DNA from: JANXSF01 sp043755435
Lineage (GTDB): Bacteria > Acidobacteriota > Terriglobia > Bryobacterales > Bryobacteraceae
Assembly: GCA_043755435.1 (NCBI GenBank)
Contig: JAYUSZ010000125.1
Span: 1 to 64,000, forward strand
Direction of reading: 5' to 3'
DNA: 64,000 nucleotides
The position numbers and the translations under genes were made by a program. How positions within the stretch are numbered: the first letter of the stretch is position 1; each line of letters opens with the position of its first letter. Positions 9,429 through 17,609 of this stretch are shown one piece after another. The notes beneath the pieces were generated by a model. The model was not told where the DNA came from and did no database searches. It saw only the letters and a program-made list of their open reading frames with translations.

Positions 9429-9865
9429 TCTTTCGTGTTCATCGTTTCCAGTTCGCGCCAAATATTTTCGTCGTGAGTACGCCAATCATCACTCATCCGT
9501 CCAGTGAAGTGGATTTCAAAAACTTTCAAAGTGCCGTGACCAAAAGGACAAATCCATTCGACTTGAGGAGCACCTAAGCGGAAGATTTTGTCCCAAGCAC
9601 CGCCACCAACAGGCATTCGAAGTTTTCGCAAACAAGTTCTGCAGCGGTACCTTTGATCCTGAATAATCAAAGCAGCCACGCCAACCGCTGCCAGAGATAA
9701 CAACATGAGCGCAAAAGTCCAAGGCAAATCTTGGGCGAATCGGGCGAGACGAAAATCTTTAAATGCAGTTGGCTCCGGCAACCACTGGTTCAGACCCAGC
9801 CAAATACCGTAAAAAGCTAGCGAAGCGGCCAACAGTTTGGAGAACAAAAATCCCCAATATCTCAT
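9425..9865 (-). CDS. Small membrane protein with zinc-ribbon-like cysteines
   Basis: The 146-residue product has two hydrophobic segments (about residues 6-27 and 48-68) followed by a soluble tail with CRTCLRKLRMP, then EWICPFGHGTL about 25 residues later. The C-x-x-C plus C-x-x-x-H arrangement would suit a small zinc-binding ribbon. It is probably the third gene of a minus-strand operon after the MutS-like ATPase and proline dehydrogenase (58 bp gap). No named family is recognised. Its 3' end overlaps the DUF4288-like gene on the other strand by 4 bp. Confidence 0.65.
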   Translation of the reverse strand: MRYWGFLFSKLLAASLAFYGIWLGLNQWLPEPTAFKDFRLARFAQDLPWTFALMLLSLAAVGVAALIIQDQRYRCRTCLRKLRMPVGGGAWDKIFRLGAPQVEWICPFGHGTLKVFEIHFTGRMSDDWRTHDENIWRELETMNTKD

Positions 9866-9923
9866 GACTATTTAGACTCCATCGTTACCCTAAAAGTTGC
9901 CAACTCTTGCAAATAAGTACGCA

Positions 9924-10835
9924 TCAATTCCGTGTTAGGTTCCGTACCAAGAACCAAACATTGGCCGGACGTTCCGCTAAGCGCCGCATAAAATAGGGGT
10001 ACCAAGCTTCTCCGTAAGGAACGTAGAGACGCAAACGAAAACCTTCGTTCACAAGCTTTTTTTGCAGATCGCGCCGAACCCCGAAGAGCATTTCAAACTC
10101 AAAACTCTTTTGGGAAACACCCAATTCCTTGCCAAAGAGAACAGTCTGATCAATGATTGCAGGGTCATGGGTCGCAATAGCGGCATCCGTTCCATCTTTA
10201 AGTAGCAGCTTCATTATCCGAATATAGGCTTCATCCACTTTCTGCTTTTCAATGATCGCGAATTCCGGTAATTCGTTGTAGGCACCTTTACAGAGACGAA
10301 CCGGAACTCCCAGGGAATTCAGGCGAAGGATATCTTCTTCGCTTCTATGGAGATAGGCTTGAATTACAGCCCGTACACTGCCATGTTTCCTGTGCATGGA
10401 TTCAACAATCCGTAACGTTCGCTCAGTGTAAGCCGTTGATTCCATATCGATTTCCACTCTTGTACCACTCTGCTTCGCTTGTACAATAAGTGGTTCAATG
10501 TTCGCGATGCACTCGTCATTAGATAGATCGAGCCCAAACTGAGTTAACTTTATAGCGATGCTTCCACCGATCCTCAACTCCTGCAACCTGGTCAGTGCAA
10601 TCATGGCTGATGCACCAGCGGATTTTGCTTCGTCTTGCGTGGAGACATTTTCTCCAAGATGGTCCAACGCAGTTTGCACGCCCTGTTTTGCCAGGTCGCT
10701 TGCAACTGCTAGGCCGGCATCCAATGTCAGCCCTGCAATGAATCGCGCAGTGAGCCGGTTTGCGACCGGCGAAGACTCCATCCAACTCCTAATAAGTTGG
10801 TTCTTCGATAACCAGAGAAAGCCATTTCGAAGCAT
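9924..10835 (-). CDS. Proline dehydrogenase family protein
   Basis: This is a monofunctional FAD-dependent proline dehydrogenase of 303 residues, the usual size for the short bacterial form. It oxidises L-proline to 1-pyrroline-5-carboxylate, normally at the inner membrane with quinone as acceptor. The beta-alpha barrel motifs are visible: IAIKLTQFGLDLS, VEIDMESTAYTERTL, VRLCKGAYNELPE, ATHDPAII, FEMLFGVR and the diagnostic end YVPYGEAWYPYFMRRLAERP, which carries the proline-binding arginines. It starts 9 bp after the MutS-like gene stop, so the two are co-transcribed. No P5C dehydrogenase is in the window, so the second step must be encoded elsewhere. Confidence 0.92.
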   Translation of the reverse strand: MLRNGFLWLSKNQLIRSWMESSPVANRLTARFIAGLTLDAGLAVASDLAKQGVQTALDHLGENVSTQDEAKSAGASAMIALTRLQELRIGGSIAIKLTQFGLDLSNDECIANIEPLIVQAKQSGTRVEIDMESTAYTERTLRIVESMHRKHGSVRAVIQAYLHRSEEDILRLNSLGVPVRLCKGAYNELPEFAIIEKQKVDEAYIRIMKLLLKDGTDAAIATHDPAIIDQTVLFGKELGVSQKSFEFEMLFGVRRDLQKKLVNEGFRLRLYVPYGEAWYPYFMRRLAERPANVWFLVRNLTRN

Positions 10836-10844
10836 CCTTCCCCC

Positions 10845-12629
10845 TTAGACATCCAAACCAACAGCTCTCATCAATTCCAAGGCGTTAGATTTTGCAACCA
10901 CACCTGGTCGCATTTGATAGTCGAACTGCAAAACACCATTTTGGAGGTGATCTTCAAAATGACGATTCCTGATTCTGGAATCGTCCATCTGAGTGAGAGA
11001 CAAGTCATGGGTAGTCACCAAGCCGATGGCACCATTGTCTAAAAGACCGACCAAAATTCCCGCTGCCCCTATCCGTCGGTCGTGAGAATTGGTACCTGCC
11101 AACAATTCATCCAAGAGGAAAAACACTGGCAACTCACCCTTGGTCAACTCAACGATCTGCTTCAATCGAAGAATCTCGGTATAGAAACGAGAACGTCCTT
11201 CGGCTAGAGAATCCAGCGTTTGAATCGATGCACCCACTTGAAGCGGCGTTATATTAAACCGCTTAGCTCTGACCGGAGCTCCGGCGAAAGCCAGCACTGA
11301 ATTGATGCCGGTGGTTCGCAAGAAGGTGCTCTTTCCAGACATGTTGGAGCCGCTAATTATGATGAAAGGCTCTGCTTGCGAAAACGTGACGTCGTTTCGC
11401 ACCATGGTTTTGGCAGGCAGCAAAGGGTGCCCTAGACCTTCGGCTTCAAAGCAAACAGTTGCATTTCCCTCGATGATTTCAGGAAATGGATCATCGGGAT
11501 GTTCGAAGCAATAGGCGGCTAAGGAAAGAGCTGCTTCCAATTCGCCGACTGCGTCCAACCACTTTGGAACCAAATATCCGTGGGTGCGACGCCAGGCTTC
11601 AACGCCGAAGGAAAAATGAATGGCAAGCAGCAATAAAATATTCAGCGGCTGGACAGCCGGGCTCCGCAAGGAATCGATGCATTGCGCCAGTCTCGCTAGT
11701 TTTGCGACCACAGCCGAAGGTGGTTCGCCGTCTGATTCCAGAGATAGTTTGAGATTCAAGAGATAGCTTGCAGCAAATGATTCCTTTTCAATTCTGGCCA
11801 ATACTGCAGACAGAAGTTGAAGATCTCCCGCAGCGCCTTGCGCCGATACAAGAATTGCTTGAATGTGCTGCCGTAAGAGAAATCCAAGAAAAAAGGTGAG
11901 TCCAAGAGAAGCGCCCAGCCACCAGATTTGTCCAGATAGAAACCAGTAAGCAACACCACTTACGTTCAGAAGAGCAAGAAGCACAGCAAGCAATTGTTGC
12001 CAACCGCCCCGAAGCACAACGGGATCTTTGCTCCAGCGTTTCAAGCGGTCGGGATGAACTCCGCTTCGTGCCTCTTCGCCCAGAACTGCAAGGTCTTCAC
12101 GCAGGTCCAATCGCGAAGAGAGTTCCAAAATGGCTTGCTGGCGAGCAACTATGGTTGTTGGGTTAGCAGGTCTGCAAAGCCAACTGGCAAGGGTCTCTTC
12201 GCCCATTCGGGTTCTAGCAGAATTCATAAGTTGGAACAGGCTGTCTGGTCCAAAGAGATCGAGATCACGAGCATATGGATGATTTGGATCAAGAAATCTT
12301 TCTCCGGTTTCGCCCCGACCATGCCAGGTGTCATTCATTCGTGCCAAGGCGCTTTCGTAGTGAGTTCTGATTCGTGCCGCTCGGTTGGAAGCAGTCAATA
12401 CAAAGCTGTGCCCAATCATTAACCCAATGAACAAAACAACAGGAATAATCAAGTTGTAAATTGTGGCAAGTGACTGAAAACATGCATACCCAAGGGCAGC
12501 CGCCAGCACAGCTACCGCGAGGCGAAGATTTCCAAAATAGATGTGCTTTTTCTCGCAAACAGCAATGTCTGCTTTAGCTTTGGCAAGACGTTTTTCATAT
12601 TCAGAACGGGGATCAATTCTTGTATTCAA
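10845..12629 (-). CDS. Membrane-anchored MutS-like ATPase
   Basis: The C-terminal third is a MutS-type ATPase: Walker A GSNMSGKST, Walker B VFFLLDELLAGTNSHDR and THDLSLTQ. The N-terminal mismatch-binding domain of true MutS is missing; instead there are hydrophobic pairs near the N-terminus (LAVAVLAAALGYAC and IIPVVLFIGLMIG) and in the middle (LLAVLLALLNVSGVAYWF and LGLTFFLGFLL). This matches the poorly characterised membrane MutS-like family, not DNA repair MutS or MutS2. I chose the TTG at 12629 because family-like sequence begins there (NTRIDPRSEYEKRL); an ATG at 12737 would add 36 charged residues without clear similarity. It heads an operon with proline dehydrogenase. Its function is unknown; a role in DNA repair is not supported. 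Confidence 0.82.
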   Translation of the reverse strand: MNTRIDPRSEYEKRLAKAKADIAVCEKKHIYFGNLRLAVAVLAAALGYACFQSLATIYNLIIPVVLFIGLMIGHSFVLTASNRAARIRTHYESALARMNDTWHGRGETGERFLDPNHPYARDLDLFGPDSLFQLMNSARTRMGEETLASWLCRPANPTTIVARQQAILELSSRLDLREDLAVLGEEARSGVHPDRLKRWSKDPVVLRGGWQQLLAVLLALLNVSGVAYWFLSGQIWWLGASLGLTFFLGFLLRQHIQAILVSAQGAAGDLQLLSAVLARIEKESFAASYLLNLKLSLESDGEPPSAVVAKLARLAQCIDSLRSPAVQPLNILLLLAIHFSFGVEAWRRTHGYLVPKWLDAVGELEAALSLAAYCFEHPDDPFPEIIEGNATVCFEAEGLGHPLLPAKTMVRNDVTFSQAEPFIIISGSNMSGKSTFLRTTGINSVLAFAGAPVRAKRFNITPLQVGASIQTLDSLAEGRSRFYTEILRLKQIVELTKGELPVFFLLDELLAGTNSHDRRIGAAGILVGLLDNGAIGLVTTHDLSLTQMDDSRIRNRHFEDHLQNGVLQFDYQMRPGVVAKSNALELMRAVGLDV

Positions 12630-12798
12630 TCTACTTTCATTATCTCTTGGAAACCCGTTTTCACTTTTCCGCGTCTTTGTCCTGGGAATGAAGACTGTAC
12701 AATAGTCTAAGTTTGTCGTTTTGTGATGAACCTTCATTTTTTGATATGTGACTGCCGGTTGGCGCTGGCCAGTGAAATTAAGGTAAGGGAGAAACGAA

Positions 12799-13467
12799 AT
12801 GGATTTAATGGGTCAATTGGGAGATTTGCTCCAACAATACTCAGGAGCACAAGGCAACGCTGCACCGGCTGAAGTGGATCGCCACTTTGAACAGGTGTCA
12901 CAAGCTGCGCCGGCCAGTTCCATGGCTGAGGGATTATTGGCTGCGTTTATGGATTCGCAGCATACACCATCGTTTGGAAATCAAGCCGCACAATTGTTTG
13001 GTGCCTCTGGCGGTGAACAGAAATCGCAGGTTATGAATATGTTGTTAGCTGTTGCAGGTCCAATGATAATGCAGAAAATGGCAGGCGGACAGGGCGGCGG
13101 CGGAATGGAATCGGCGCTATCTGGCTTGCTTGGCGGTGGTGGTGGTGGCGGTTCAGCTTTGGCTGGAATGTTGGGCGGCGGCGGCGGCGGAATGGCTGGA
13201 TTGCTTGGTGGACTTCTTGGTGGAGGCGGCGCTTCCATGCTTGAGGGATTGTTGAGCGGGAATCAGCAAGTAACACCAGAAATGGCAAATCAAATTCCAC
13301 AGGATGTAGTGGAAAAGCTGGCCCATGAAGCTGCGGAGCACGATCCGTCCATTATGGAAAGACTAAGTTCCGTTTATGCAGAACACCCAACTCTGATCAA
13401 AACTCTGGGTGGGGCAGCATTAACCATCGCGATGTCTCGGATGGCGGAAAACGCCAGACGGTCGTAA
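12799..13467 (+). CDS. Gly-rich low-complexity protein, DUF937/YidB-like ends
   Basis: The 222-residue protein begins MDLMGQLGDLLQQY and has a helical N-terminal third, a central region of glycine runs alternating with Leu/Ala/Met (about residues 92-150), and a helical C-terminus (TPEMANQIPQDVVEKLAHEA). The ends resemble the DUF937/YidB group, whose role is unknown. A ribosome site (GGGAG) precedes ATG 12799, and a strong terminator follows. The glycine segment is encoded by repeated GGN codons, so its length may vary between strains. The long proline-rich frame on the other strand is a shadow of this segment. Confidence 0.75.
   Translation: MDLMGQLGDLLQQYSGAQGNAAPAEVDRHFEQVSQAAPASSMAEGLLAAFMDSQHTPSFGNQAAQLFGASGGEQKSQVMNMLLAVAGPMIMQKMAGGQGGGGMESALSGLLGGGGGGGSALAGMLGGGGGGMAGLLGGLLGGGGASMLEGLLSGNQQVTPEMANQIPQDVVEKLAHEAAEHDPSIMERLSSVYAEHPTLIKTLGGAALTIAMSRMAENARRS
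13084..13233 (+). repeat. GGN-codon low-complexity tract
   Basis: About 150 bp inside the Gly-rich gene consist largely of GGC/GGT/GGA codons, with several runs of 4-7 consecutive glycine codons separated by short Leu/Ala/Met blocks. Such tracts are prone to in-frame expansion and contraction by replication slippage. Confidence 0.8.
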
Positions 13468-13486
13468 GTTGATTTAGGAAAAAGCG

Positions 13487-13525
13487 AACGCGCGAAATTG
13501 AGCAGGAGAATTTCGCGCGTTTTTT
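13487..13525 (+). terminator. Rho-independent terminator of the Gly-rich gene
   Basis: A perfect 11-bp stem (CGCGCGAAATT at 13489-13499 with AATTTCGCGCG at 13509-13519, extendable to 13 bp through AA/TT) encloses a 9-nt loop and is followed by six T residues. It lies 20 bp after the stop codon and is the clearest intrinsic terminator in the window. Confidence 0.93.
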
Positions 13526-13605
13526 GGTGTGGGGCAAATCCATGCCCCAGCAAATTCACTTTTTCAGTTGTTTTCCCGTCCAATCCTGGGTAGCATGATG
13601 GGGCG

Positions 13606-14163
13606 ATGAGCGAACAGCGATTCACTGATCTCCTTTCCCAGGAATTTCAACGGCGCAGAGAAAGCAACACCAGATATTCCTTGCGCGCATATGCTGCGTT
13701 TCTTGAAGTGGACCACTCGACGCTGTCTCAAATGATGAACGGAACTCGCAAAATTCCAGCTTCAGCAATCCGCAAGTGGGCTAAGAAATTAGCGCTTGGC
13801 AAGGAAGAAGTTACCGCATATATTGCAGCAGAACATGTTCCCGATGCGCAGACGTCGAAGCGTCATGAGCAACTTCGGCATTGGTCGGCCGAGGCAATGA
13901 GCCTTATTTCGGAACCGGTACATTGTGAAATGTTGAAGCTCACCCGATTAACTAATTTTCAACCCAATTGCATTTGGTTAGCGCAACAACTTGGCGTAAG
14001 CGTGGACCAAGTAAACATTGCATTGAGCAGGCTATTGCGACTGCGCTTGCTTTCCATAGATGAATGCGGTTCCTGGCGCGAATTAACAGGACTGAAAGAA
14101 ATCACCAGCAAATCATTTCTTCGCATCGGGCTAGCAAGAGTGCGGGAAATGGCAAAGACTTAG
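13606..14163 (+). CDS. HTH protein, TIGR02147/DUF4423-like
   Basis: Residues 20-75 (NTRYSLRAYAAFLEVDHSTLSQMMNGTRKIP) form a lambda-repressor-type helix-turn-helix of the kind found in TIGR02147 proteins, and residues 90-180 resemble the following DUF4423 segment. At 185 residues it is shorter than the usual 260-280 of that family. It ends 12 bp before a VOC-family gene and probably shares its transcript. The DNA target and signal are unknown. Confidence 0.75.
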   Translation: MSEQRFTDLLSQEFQRRRESNTRYSLRAYAAFLEVDHSTLSQMMNGTRKIPASAIRKWAKKLALGKEEVTAYIAAEHVPDAQTSKRHEQLRHWSAEAMSLISEPVHCEMLKLTRLTNFQPNCIWLAQQLGVSVDQVNIALSRLLRLRLLSIDECGSWRELTGLKEITSKSFLRIGLARVREMAKT

Positions 14164-14175
14164 GAGAACAAATAG

Positions 14176-14538
14176 ATGGCGAATCCAGTAATGCAGTTTC
14201 AGATTGTGTCGAAGTCCCCAGAAGAAACAGCGGCATTTTATGGCAATCTTTTCGGTTGGACAATTGCCGCCGATAACCCGATGGGATACCGGACAATAAG
14301 AACAGGATCGGACGAGGGAATTCAGGGAGGCATTTGGCCCGCGCCACCACAAGCCTCGAATTTCGTGCAGCTTTTCATGGCAGTGGAGGATGTAAGAGCT
14401 TCTGTAGCCAAGGCCGAAAGCCTGGGTGCAAAGTTGCTGATTCCGCCCACAATGCTGCCTGAGGGGGACGAAATGGCAGTGCTGCATGACCCACAGGGTA
14501 TGTCGTTTGCAGTATGGCATCGCGCGAGTGCGAAATAG
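14176..14538 (+). CDS. VOC (glyoxalase/dioxygenase) family protein
   Basis: A 120-residue single-module protein of the vicinal oxygen chelate fold. The paired beta-alpha-beta-beta-beta motifs are visible: MQFQIVSKSPEETAAFYGNLFGW at the start, then FVQLFMAVEDVRASVAKAESLGA and a closing VLHDPQGMSFAVW. These proteins bind a metal and act on, or sequester, small molecules. Substrate cannot be read from sequence. It lies 12 bp after an HTH regulator gene, which may control it. This is a normal length for the family. Confidence 0.87.
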   Translation: MANPVMQFQIVSKSPEETAAFYGNLFGWTIAADNPMGYRTIRTGSDEGIQGGIWPAPPQASNFVQLFMAVEDVRASVAKAESLGAKLLIPPTMLPEGDEMAVLHDPQGMSFAVWHRASAK

Positions 14539-14614
14539 ACGAAGGTAAACAATCGCCAAAATGCGGCAAGACGGAAGAAGATCCGGGTTATGATAGGAAG
14601 AATTTAATTACCCA

Positions 14615-15463
14615 ATGTTTTTTTCCAAGCAAACCAAAACTATTGCCGCAATGGCGTTATTGTCAGTCTCGCGAATGAGCGCACAAGCTCCCACACCGGC
14701 GGCCCCTCAAGCACCAACTCCTGTGGAACGGGACACGATCAGGAAGCCAACGGTGAGACAATCCACCAGTGGGACTTCCTTAATTGAAAAGACCAATTAC
14801 ATCCGGCGATTTTCCATTGGTGGAACACTTAGCGTAATGGCTTTGGACACTTTGAAGAACAACACTACCAGCCAATTTGTGACCAATTCGATCGACGCCA
14901 TTTACAATACAACTGCGGTGCTGAAGCGGATTGGCTACGGGGCGACGGTGCAACTTGCGATTACTAACAAGTTAGCGGTCACCGCCGGCTTCCATATGAA
15001 GAAGACCGGCTACACCATGAATAGCGACGTCTTTTCAGGGATTGACAATCCGCTTACTATTTCGGACGATCGCAAGCATACCATCACGAACGAAACCACG
15101 AACGCCCGCTACTATGATTTGCCTGTAACCGGCCGCTTCTATTTCAAAGGCAGGCAGGATAGGGGCCCGCATTGGTTTGTGGAAGGTGGCGGAGTAATTC
15201 GAAAAGTAGCCAAAATCAGTACTTCGATTAACACTACTATAGGCACTGGTGACACAAGCTGTTGCAATACGAATCCGATAAAGCCACATAAATTGAACAC
15301 CACTGGTATGATCGGCGGACTGGGAGTTCAATTGGTGGACCCAGTAGGACTTCGCATAGTACCTAGTGTTCGCTACACCCGTTTTCTTGACACTCCATTC
15401 AATTCTTTCTCCACAGTGAATAAGAGAAATCAGATTGAAGCGATGATCACGATTGGTTTTTAA
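14615..15463 (+). CDS. Outer-membrane beta-barrel protein
   Basis: The 282-residue product opens with a signal peptide (KTIAAMALLSVSRMSAQA), then a Pro/Ala-rich linker. The rest alternates hydrophobic and polar residues in strands (GATVQLAITNKLAVTAGFHM, YYDLPVTGRFYF, LRIVPSVRYTRF) and ends in the phenylalanine of ITIGF, a typical barrel-assembly signal. It contains one CC pair near residue 213. The family is the generic porin-like outer-membrane beta-barrel group and the substrate is unknown. Its 3' end overlaps that of the NicO-type gene on the other strand by 4 bp. Confidence 0.78.
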   Translation: MFFSKQTKTIAAMALLSVSRMSAQAPTPAAPQAPTPVERDTIRKPTVRQSTSGTSLIEKTNYIRRFSIGGTLSVMALDTLKNNTTSQFVTNSIDAIYNTTAVLKRIGYGATVQLAITNKLAVTAGFHMKKTGYTMNSDVFSGIDNPLTISDDRKHTITNETTNARYYDLPVTGRFYFKGRQDRGPHWFVEGGGVIRKVAKISTSINTTIGTGDTSCCNTNPIKPHKLNTTGMIGGLGVQLVDPVGLRIVPSVRYTRFLDTPFNSFSTVNKRNQIEAMITIGF

Positions 15464-16950
15464 CCCAGCCCGGCAAACGGCTTAATCAACCCTGCGGCAA
15501 TCCCTGTCATCACCATACCGACGCAGAAAATGACGAATGCAGAAATGACAGGGACGTATAAGAAAAACTTTCTATTGCGCACCTGAGAGGATTCAGGCAA
15601 AAGGTTTTTTGCGAACAATACAATGAGCCCGATTGCCATCAGCACAAAGGCGAGGCCGAAACTAAAAGATGTTAGCAAGGCCAACCCGAACCCAGTTCGA
15701 CCAATTGAAATGGCACTCAGGAGTAGAATCAGCGCTGAAGGACAGGGCACCATTCCACCGCTGATTGCCAAGCCGATGAGCGAGGCCATCGAGACTTCCC
15801 CTTCCGGTACATGAGTGTGACCACCTGGTCCGTGGTGATGCCCGTGATGATGATTGATTCCCCCGTGGCTGTGATCGTGACCGTCATGGGTGTGGTTTAC
15901 CTGCTGCATTAGATGATTGGTCCGTTGGATAAGAAGGTAACCACCGATCATGGCAATGGACAAACCAGAGAGGATGGAGAGCACAGGGATGATTTTTTCT
16001 GGAACTATATAAGCGGACAAAAGCAACGTGCCAAATCCAAGCAAGAATACGCTGATGGTATGGGTGAAGGTAACCATCGCTCCCAGAAACAAAGCGTGCT
16101 TAACTGTTCCGCGCGAGCCAACTAAATAGGCGGCAACAATAGTTTTGCCATGGCCTGGGGAGAGGGCGTGCATGGCTCCGAAGCCAAACGCGGCGGCGAG
16201 GCCAACGAGCATCATGCCAAAGGATAGGTCGCGGCGGCCAAGCAAAGTGGAGAGGTAGTCTCCGCGAGTTACTTCGCTCTGTGACGGAGTTTGTTGCGGA
16301 GCGGCGGAAGCAGTAATATCAGGCTGTGGAATGGCTATGATCACAGGCTGCGTCAAGACAGAACCGGACGGTCTCCATTCTGCGAAAGCGCGTAAATCGC
16401 GTGGCGGTGATTTGACTGTAGCCGATGGATATGCTGTTAAACCTCTGCTGACCGACACTGCCGAGTGGCTGGCTTTGGCGATGCTAAAACCATCGGAAGA
16501 GGAGATTGTAATTTCCCTCCATCCCACACAACTTGGATAATTCAGGTCCTCAAAGTCAATGCGCCCTGGCTTTGCTGCTGCTTCAAGATTCGCAGTAATT
16601 CGGATAACGGGAAGATTCCCGGCCCCATCGGCCATCACTAACTCTGTTGAGGAAACTTTGAACGGGAGTTGCTTATTGCCCTGCATAAGACGGAGATTCG
16701 CAGCCCATTGGTTCATTTGCTCAGATGCTTTTTGCTTTAGTTTGGAGCGGGGTGCTTCGGCATCCGAACCCCATTGGCGAATGAGGTCAAGCGTAGGAAT
16801 CTCAGCCAGATCCAGCGTGTAAACAACATCCACCCGCGTTGCCCCAAGGGTGATCCCACTGAAGCGATTGACGCTGAAATTTCCCATTGGATGGCTCCAC
16901 AACGGAAATAGAATCGCGGCAAAAAGCAGCATACCTGTGCTGATCTTCAT
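15460..16950 (-). CDS. NicO/RcnA-type nickel/cobalt transporter with N-terminal periplasmic domain
   Basis: The 496-residue membrane protein has a signal peptide (MKISTGMLLFAAILFPLWSH), a periplasmic beta-rich region to about residue 235, then a NicO-type transporter with about six membrane spans. Hallmarks are HALSPGHGK at 261-269, a histidine-rich loop at 353-380 (metal binding), and GGMVPCPSAL near 398-407. It probably exports Ni, Co or a related metal. I moved the start from an upstream ATG (17106) to 16950, where AAGGA lies 9 bp ahead of ATG and the signal peptide begins. The upstream extension reads over the RpiB gene on the other strand and is not real. Confidence 0.85.
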   Translation of the reverse strand: MKISTGMLLFAAILFPLWSHPMGNFSVNRFSGITLGATRVDVVYTLDLAEIPTLDLIRQWGSDAEAPRSKLKQKASEQMNQWAANLRLMQGNKQLPFKVSSTELVMADGAGNLPVIRITANLEAAAKPGRIDFEDLNYPSCVGWREITISSSDGFSIAKASHSAVSVSRGLTAYPSATVKSPPRDLRAFAEWRPSGSVLTQPVIIAIPQPDITASAAPQQTPSQSEVTRGDYLSTLLGRRDLSFGMMLVGLAAAFGFGAMHALSPGHGKTIVAAYLVGSRGTVKHALFLGAMVTFTHTISVFLLGFGTLLLSAYIVPEKIIPVLSILSGLSIAMIGGYLLIQRTNHLMQQVNHTHDGHDHSHGGINHHHGHHHGPGGHTHVPEGEVSMASLIGLAISGGMVPCPSALILLLSAISIGRTGFGLALLTSFSFGLAFVLMAIGLIVLFAKNLLPESSQVRNRKFFLYVPVISAFVIFCVGMVMTGIAAGLIKPFAGLG

Positions 16951-16981
16951 TACAATAGTCCTTACAAGGTTCCTGATAGTA

Positions 16982-17602
16982 TTGCAGCGCAATGTAATCA
17001 CCACGATTGATATTCCGGCAAACGGAAGCGGAAAGCTTCGTGTGCCCATCGGCACGATTGTAACGCCTTCGGCAAGAGAATTGGCTGATGAACGTGGAAT
17101 CGCCATTGTTGAAGTGGCTGAGCACGAATTGCATGGAGTTGCGCCGCCAGCAAAAACGGTGGGAATTGGCAGTGATCATGGCGGATTTGAAACGAAAGAG
17201 CGCTTGAAGCCAATTTTGGAAGAATTGGGCTTTACGGTTAGAGACGTTGGAGTCTATGAAGAGAAATCAGTAGACTACCCTGATATTGCGGAAAAAGTTG
17301 CAGACATGGTTGCCCAGGGATTAGCGGCAATGGGTGTGGTGATTGACGGTGCGGGGATTGGATCTTCGATGGCTGCAAATAAAGTCCCAGGCGTGCGTGC
17401 TTCGCTATGCTGGGATAAAGCCTCCGCACGCAATGCCAAAGAACATAACAACGCCAATGTGTTGACTTTGGGTGGCCGTTTGCTAACCGCTACGCAATGC
17501 GAAGATGTTTTGAGAACTTGGATTACAACTCCTTTTGCCGGCGGACGGCATCAGGCAAGAGTGGATAAGATTACAGCGATTGAACAAAAACACAGAAAGT
17601 GA
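16982..17602 (+). CDS. rpiB: RpiB/LacAB-family sugar-phosphate isomerase with microcompartment-style N-terminal extension
   Basis: Residues about 60-206 form a ribose-5-phosphate isomerase B domain: VGIGSDHGGFETKERL, DYPDIAEKVA, GVVIDGAGIGSSMAANK, GVRASLCWD and the NNANVLTLGGR signature. The usual active-site cysteine position reads DGAG instead of CGTG, so the catalytic Cys of classical RpiB is missing. The N-terminal 55 residues (IDIPANGSGKLRVP, then TPSARELADERGIAIV) are an extra piece that I associate with enzymes of bacterial microcompartments. The start is uncertain: TTG 16982 is the best in-frame candidate; an ATG at 16850 would run through the divergent gene. DeoC follows after 7 bp. 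Confidence 0.78.
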   Translation: MQRNVITTIDIPANGSGKLRVPIGTIVTPSARELADERGIAIVEVAEHELHGVAPPAKTVGIGSDHGGFETKERLKPILEELGFTVRDVGVYEEKSVDYPDIAEKVADMVAQGLAAMGVVIDGAGIGSSMAANKVPGVRASLCWDKASARNAKEHNNANVLTLGGRLLTATQCEDVLRTWITTPFAGGRHQARVDKITAIEQKHRK

Positions 17603-17609
17603 ACTTAGA

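Noticed and set aside
12981..13300. Long proline-rich and Arg/His-rich frames opposite the Gly-rich gene
   Set aside because: They are complementary reading of GGN codons and have no ribosome site or family similarity.
16950..17106. N-terminal extension of the NicO-like protein from ATG 17106
   Set aside because: It runs through rpiB and precedes the true signal peptide and ribosome site.
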